Below are positions 7,352-10,080 of a stretch of 10,080 nt of DNA, piece after piece. The notes under the pieces were generated by a model, which saw only the letters and a list, made by a program, of their open reading frames with translations, searched no databases and had not been told where the DNA came from. Within the stretch, counting starts at the first letter, position 1; the number at the start of each line of letters is the position of its first letter. This DNA comes from CAKSIN01 sp964423705. GTDB taxonomy: Bacteria; Bacillota; Clostridia; UMGS1810. The stretch covers positions 1 through 10,080 of the forward strand of contig CAYRGA010000065.1 of assembly GCA_964423705.1 (NCBI GenBank), in the 5' to 3' direction. The position numbers and the translations under genes were made by a program.

Positions 7352-8533
7352 ATGACAAAAAGATTATTTACATCGGAATCCGTTACCGAGGGACATCCCG
7401 ACAAAATCTGCGATCAGATTTCGGATGCGGTTTTGGATGCGATTATTGCTAAGGATAAGCATGCGAGAGTTGCTTGTGAAACAGTGGTTACAACGGGCAT
7501 GATAATGATAATGGGTGAAATCACCACAAGCTGCTATGTGGATATTCCCAAAATTGCCAGAGATACAGTTGAAGAAATAGGCTATGACCGTGCAAAATTC
7601 GGTTTTGACTGCCACACCTGTTCGGTGCTTACAAGCATTGATGAACAGTCGGCGGATATTGCACTCGGTGTTGATAAGTCATTGGAAGCCAAAAATACCG
7701 ATTCCGCTGAACTGGATAACGGTGCAGGCGACCAGGGAATGATGTTTGGCTATGCCTGCAATGAAACACCGGAGCTTATGCCGATGCCGATTTCACTTGC
7801 ACATAAGCTTGCCAAAAGACTTACTGATGTCCGCAAGAACGGTACGCTCGACTATTTAAGACCGGACGGAAAGACACAGGTTACGGTCGAATATGACGGC
7901 GATAAGCCGATTCGTGTCGATACTGTGGTTATTTCCACACAGCACAGTGCCGATGTTGCATTGGAGCAAATCAGAGAAGATATGATAAAATATGTTATAG
8001 AGCCGGTGATACCGTCAGATTTAATCGATGGTGAAACAAAAATTTTCGTCAATCCGACAGGTCGCTTTGTAATCGGCGGCCCTCAGGGTGACAGCGGACT
8101 TACCGGCAGAAAGATAATAGTTGACACTTACGGAGGCTATGCGCGTCATGGCGGCGGTGCCTTTTCAGGTAAGGACCCAACCAAGGTTGACAGAAGTGCA
8201 TGCTATGCCGCACGTTATGTGGCTAAAAATATCGTAGCAGCGGGACTTGCCGATAAATGTGAGGTACAGCTGGCATATGCTATCGGTGTGGCACATCCGG
8301 TGTCGATTTTAATTGATACTTTCGGGACAAATAAGCTTCCCGAAGAAAAAATATCGCAGATGGTGGATAAAGTGTTCGATTTAAGACCGGCAGCTATCAT
8401 AAGGGAGCTTGATTTGCAGCGTCCGATTTATAAAAATACTGCCGCATACGGTCATTTCGGAAGAACCGATATCGACCTTCCGTGGGAAGCATGCGATAAG
8501 GTCGATGTGATAAAAAGTAAGTTAGGTATGTGA
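7352..8533 (+). CDS. metK: S-adenosylmethionine synthetase (methionine adenosyltransferase)
   Basis: MetK makes S-adenosylmethionine from methionine and ATP. The 393-aa length is normal. GHPDK (14-18) is the N-terminal ATP-site motif, GAGDQG (124-129) the methionine/ATP signature, GGPQGDSGLTGRKI starts at 242, and the phosphate-loop motif GGGAFSGKDPTKVDRS lies at 267-282. The SD AGGAGGT (7339-7345) is 6 nt from the ATG. Only 27 nt separate it from the preceding gene. There is thus no room for the S-box (SAM) riboswitch that often controls metK in Firmicutes, and its transcription probably comes from upstream. Two hairpins follow in the 92-nt gap after the stop. Confidence 0.98.
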   Translation: MTKRLFTSESVTEGHPDKICDQISDAVLDAIIAKDKHARVACETVVTTGMIMIMGEITTSCYVDIPKIARDTVEEIGYDRAKFGFDCHTCSVLTSIDEQSADIALGVDKSLEAKNTDSAELDNGAGDQGMMFGYACNETPELMPMPISLAHKLAKRLTDVRKNGTLDYLRPDGKTQVTVEYDGDKPIRVDTVVISTQHSADVALEQIREDMIKYVIEPVIPSDLIDGETKIFVNPTGRFVIGGPQGDSGLTGRKIIVDTYGGYARHGGGAFSGKDPTKVDRSACYAARYVAKNIVAAGLADKCEVQLAYAIGVAHPVSILIDTFGTNKLPEEKISQMVDKVFDLRPAAIIRELDLQRPIYKNTAAYGHFGRTDIDLPWEACDKVDVIKSKLGM

Positions 8534-8553
8534 TTTCGTAAGATGCCTTCCTA

Positions 8554-8577
8554 TACAATTTTGTCGTTGGAATTGTA
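8554..8577 (+). other. Weak hairpin after metK
   Basis: TACAATT (8554-8560) pairs with AATTGTA (8571-8577) around a 10-nt loop; two G-T wobbles could extend the stem inward. It is AT-rich and is followed by ACGTGG, not a T-run. It may be part of a metK 3' structure or may be chance. Low confidence of any function. Confidence 0.3.
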
Positions 8578-8589
8578 ACGTGGATAAAG

Positions 8590-8617
8590 CCTCTTTGCAT
8601 AAAATAATGCAAAGAGG
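8590..8617 (+). promoter_or_regulatory. Strong hairpin covering the SD of the next gene; possible weak terminator
   Basis: CCTCTTTGCAT (8590-8600) and ATGCAAAGAGG (8607-8617) form a perfect 11-bp stem with an AAAATA loop, extendable by a G-T pair (8589/8618). The 3' arm contains AAAGAGG, the core of the ribosome binding site for the start at 8626, so the folded RNA would hide it. Downstream is TGTTTGCT, too poor in T for a strong intrinsic terminator, though partial metK termination is possible. Pairing is seen directly; both roles are inference. Confidence 0.65.
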
Positions 8618-8625
8618 TGTTTGCT

Positions 8626-8982
8626 ATGGCTGAAATAATCATGAAAACCTTTATAACCTTTTTGGTTATATATGCATTGATTGATATTGCGATTAGAATA
8701 ATTGGAAATTTTCATAACGATGATAATGACAAAAACGATGTTTTTGTCGTTGTGCGTGTTAAGAATCAGGAGGAAAATCTGGAGTATATTATACGTTCGC
8801 TGATATTCAGACTTTTAAGTCAAAGCGGAGGCGGTAAAATACCGCTGATTTTAATAGTCGATTCCGGCTCGGAGGATAAAACGTCGGAAATCGGCATGCG
8901 CCTGAGTGAGGATTATCATTTTATATATTACACTACCGAGAGTAAATACAACGAAATGAAGAAAAATTTGTTTTATAGGTGA
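8626..8982 (+). CDS. Small membrane-anchored protein with a partial GT2-like (glycosyltransferase A) N-terminal half
   Basis: I do not recognise a named family. Residues 7-26 form one hydrophobic segment (KTFITFLVIYALIDIAIRII), a likely membrane anchor. After an acidic linker (NDDNDKND), residues 39-60 (VFVVVRVKNQEENLEYIIRSLI) and 75-90 (LILIVDSGSEDKTSEI) resemble the first beta-alpha-beta part of family-2 glycosyltransferases, where the VDxGSxDxT segment binds the nucleotide. The protein ends at 118 aa, before the DxD metal motif and catalytic base, so transferase activity is unlikely on its own. The start is ATG 8626, with SD AAAGAGGTG (8611-8619); an in-frame GTG at 8617 lies inside that SD. 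Its stop is next to the start of the radical SAM gene, so no lost second half is visible. The coding call is fairly sure; the fold is tentative. Confidence 0.8.
   Translation: MAEIIMKTFITFLVIYALIDIAIRIIGNFHNDDNDKNDVFVVVRVKNQEENLEYIIRSLIFRLLSQSGGGKIPLILIVDSGSEDKTSEIGMRLSEDYHFIYYTTESKYNEMKKNLFYR
8977..8982 (+). promoter_or_regulatory. Ribosome binding site favouring the TTG start at 8988
   Basis: AGGTGA at 8977-8982 lies 5 nt before TTG 8988. It overlaps the in-frame GTG at 8979, which itself has no good SD upstream. This favours TTG 8988, giving a protein that begins IYNTYSNYLKEKYG, but a coupled GTG start overlapping the previous stop (GTGA) cannot be excluded. Confidence 0.5.
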
Positions 8983-8987
8983 ATACT

Positions 8988-9926
8988 TTGATTTATAATA
9001 CATATTCAAACTATTTAAAAGAAAAATACGGTGAAAAAGTCTATAAGATACCCGTCAATTTGCCGATTACGTGCCCCAACCGCGACGGAAACAAAGGAAG
9101 CGGTGGTTGTGTTTTCTGCGGTGAGGAAGGAGCAGCATTTGAGAATCTTCCATGTACGATGAGTGTAGAAAACCAAATTTCGGAAAATATTGATTTTATC
9201 GGCAGAAAGTATAAAGCGAAAAAATTTATTGCATATTTTCAGAATTTCTCAAATACCTATATGCCGCTTGAACGATTCAAGGCTTACATCAAAAGTGCCG
9301 TTAATGACAGCGTAGTGGCGATAAGCATTTCCACAAGACCCGATTGCATACGCGATGATTACATGCTTTTTTTAAAAGAATTGTCGGAAAAAGAAAATCT
9401 TGATATAACAATTGAGCTGGGACTTCAAAGTGTGAATTATCATACATTAAAGAAAATAAATCGCGGACATACGCTTGCGGAATTTATTGATGCCGTTTTA
9501 ATCATAAAAAAGTACGGATTTGAGGTATGCGCGCATTTGATTTTGAATTTGCCGTGGGATGATGAAAATGATGTGGCAGAATGTGCGAAAATCATTTCCG
9601 CACTGGGTGTAGACCAGGTAAAGCTTCATTGCTTGTATATATTGAAAAATACGCCTATGGCAGATGATTACATCAATGGCAAAATATCAATGGGCAATTA
9701 CATGGATTATGTTAATCGTGTCATTTTGTTCCTTGAATATCTGTCACCTAAGGTCGTAATTCAGAGACTTATCGGCAGAGCAAAAGAGGAAAGAACACTG
9801 TTTGCAAATTACGGTACAAGCTGGTGGAAAATAAAAGATACGATAGATTATGAAATGACCGAGCGAAATACCTATCAGGGCAGACTGTTTGACTACCTGG
9901 GAGGGAGTGCACTCAACAGATTTTAA
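8988..9926 (+). CDS. Radical SAM protein, YhcC / TIGR01212 type
   Basis: This resembles E. coli YhcC and the TIGR01212 family, an Elp3-like group of radical SAM proteins of unestablished function. Counting from TTG 8988 (312 aa), the iron-sulfur cysteines are C29, C41 and C44 in CPNRDGNKGSGGCVFC. This is the wide CX11CX2C spacing of the group rather than the classical CX3CX2C. Other matching segments are AYFQNFSNTY, STRPDCI, ELGLQS, KINRGH, CAHLILNLPWDDE and KLHCLYILKNTPMA, followed by the C-terminal region with SWWKI. Length is normal for the family. The start could instead be GTG 8979 (315 aa), overlapping the previous stop. It follows the GT-like gene with almost no gap, and metK, upstream in the same direction, makes its cofactor. 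Confidence 0.92.
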   Translation: MIYNTYSNYLKEKYGEKVYKIPVNLPITCPNRDGNKGSGGCVFCGEEGAAFENLPCTMSVENQISENIDFIGRKYKAKKFIAYFQNFSNTYMPLERFKAYIKSAVNDSVVAISISTRPDCIRDDYMLFLKELSEKENLDITIELGLQSVNYHTLKKINRGHTLAEFIDAVLIIKKYGFEVCAHLILNLPWDDENDVAECAKIISALGVDQVKLHCLYILKNTPMADDYINGKISMGNYMDYVNRVILFLEYLSPKVVIQRLIGRAKEERTLFANYGTSWWKIKDTIDYEMTERNTYQGRLFDYLGGSALNRF

Positions 9927-9945
9927 TTTTGCATAGCAAAATTAA
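9923..9945 (+). terminator. AT-rich hairpin over the stop codon of the radical SAM gene; weak terminator candidate
   Basis: TTAATTTTGC (9923-9932) and GCAAAATTAA (9936-9945) form a perfect 10-bp stem with an ATA loop. The 5' arm contains the TAA stop (9924-9926). It lies at the end of the gene block, where a terminator is expected. However, the stem is AT-rich and CTGTTATACTTG follows instead of a T-run, so classical intrinsic termination is doubtful. It may instead be a 3'-end stabilising structure. Confidence 0.4.
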
Positions 9946-9954
9946 CTGTTATAC

Positions 9955-9983
9955 TTGATTTTTAACAAAAAATGTTATAAAAT
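9955..9983 (+). promoter_or_regulatory. Second sigma-A-type promoter, directed out of the window
   Basis: TTGATT (9955-9960), a 17-nt spacer and TAAAAT (9978-9983) give the same design as the thrC promoter. Start would be near 9990. The stretch 9966-9989 matches 86-109 at 22 of 24 positions. No gene with a ribosome binding site follows before the window ends, so the target lies beyond 10080. Boxes are read directly; activity is inferred. Confidence 0.6.
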
Positions 9984-9989
9984 GTATTA
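9970..9989 (+). repeat. 10-bp tandem repeat over the -10 box, second copy of the thrC promoter element
   Basis: AAATGTTATA (9970-9979) followed by AAATGTATTA (9980-9989). The second unit is identical to both units at 90-109; the first differs at two positions. The position relative to the -10 box is the same as before thrC. A shared operator is possible but unproven. Confidence 0.5.
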
Positions 9990-10002
9990 GTATGCTTTTT
10001 TG

Positions 10003-10023
10003 TATACTTTGAGTTAAAGTATA
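10003..10023 (+). other. Hairpin in the leader of the outgoing transcript
   Basis: TATACTTT (10003-10010) and AAAGTATA (10016-10023) form a perfect 8-bp stem with a GAGTT loop, about 13 nt after the inferred transcription start. An alternative stem, GTATGC (9990-9995) with GTATAC (10002-10007) across a T6 loop and including one G-T pair, would use the same bases. The two folds exclude each other. The rest of the stretch to 10080 is AT-rich; I see no ribosome binding site or supported gene in it. Confidence 0.4.
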
Positions 10024-10080
10024 TGATTTATAAATATGTAAAAAATAATTTATATATATTTTTGTCAGAAAATATATGGG

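Noticed and set aside
8766..8780. Internal SD-like AGGAGGA in the GT-like gene
   Set aside because: No start codon follows at a useful distance. The bases encode the NQEEN segment.
10023..10080. Short open frame from ATG 10023 running off the window
   Set aside because: It has no ribosome binding site, its start lies in a hairpin arm, and its composition looks like AT-rich intergenic DNA. It spans only 19 codons before the edge.

Overview
The window looks like chromosomal DNA of a low-to-moderate-GC Firmicute, most likely a member of the Clostridia. The evidence is AT-rich intergenic DNA, strong GGAGG-type ribosome binding sites, a formate-tetrahydrofolate ligase, and protein sequences that resemble clostridial versions. 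The exact lineage cannot be read from the sequence. TGA, TAA and TAG all act as stops, so the code is standard. All twelve genes lie on the + strand with very short gaps or start/stop overlaps. This suggests one long transcription unit, or a few nested ones, of mostly housekeeping genes.

Layout: positions 1-158 are an AT-rich promoter and leader region. It has a sigma-A-type promoter whose -10 box sits in a perfect 10-bp tandem repeat. thrC (threonine synthase) follows, then ispD and ispF (two steps of the MEP isoprenoid pathway) and fhs (one-carbon/folate metabolism). A GC-rich hairpin separates fhs from tsaE and tsaB (tRNA t6A modification), rpiB (pentose phosphate), upp (uracil salvage), a small membrane protein of the COG2426/'small multidrug export' type, and metK (S-adenosylmethionine synthesis). 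A 92-nt gap after metK holds two hairpins. The second hairpin buries the ribosome binding site of a 118-aa protein with an N-terminal membrane anchor and what looks like only the first half of a family-2 glycosyltransferase fold. A YhcC/TIGR01212-type radical SAM protein follows it directly. The window ends in AT-rich intergenic DNA that repeats the promoter design found before thrC.

The genes do not form one pathway. They look like a housekeeping 'uber-operon' joined by translational coupling (CTGA, ATGA, TAATG and GTGA junctions). Loose links exist: Fhs and MetK both bear on one-carbon and methyl metabolism, MetK supplies the cofactor of the radical SAM protein, RpiB and Upp both bear on ribose phosphate/PRPP use, and ThrC makes the threonine that the t6A pathway consumes.

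No clear new defence, mobile or biosynthetic system is visible: there are no transposases, CRISPR arrays, tRNAs or rRNAs. The points most worth a second look are the ispF start codon (no ATG, GTG or TTG where the protein must begin), the repeated promoter module at the two ends of the gene block, the SD-burying hairpin, and the half-size glycosyltransferase-like membrane protein.
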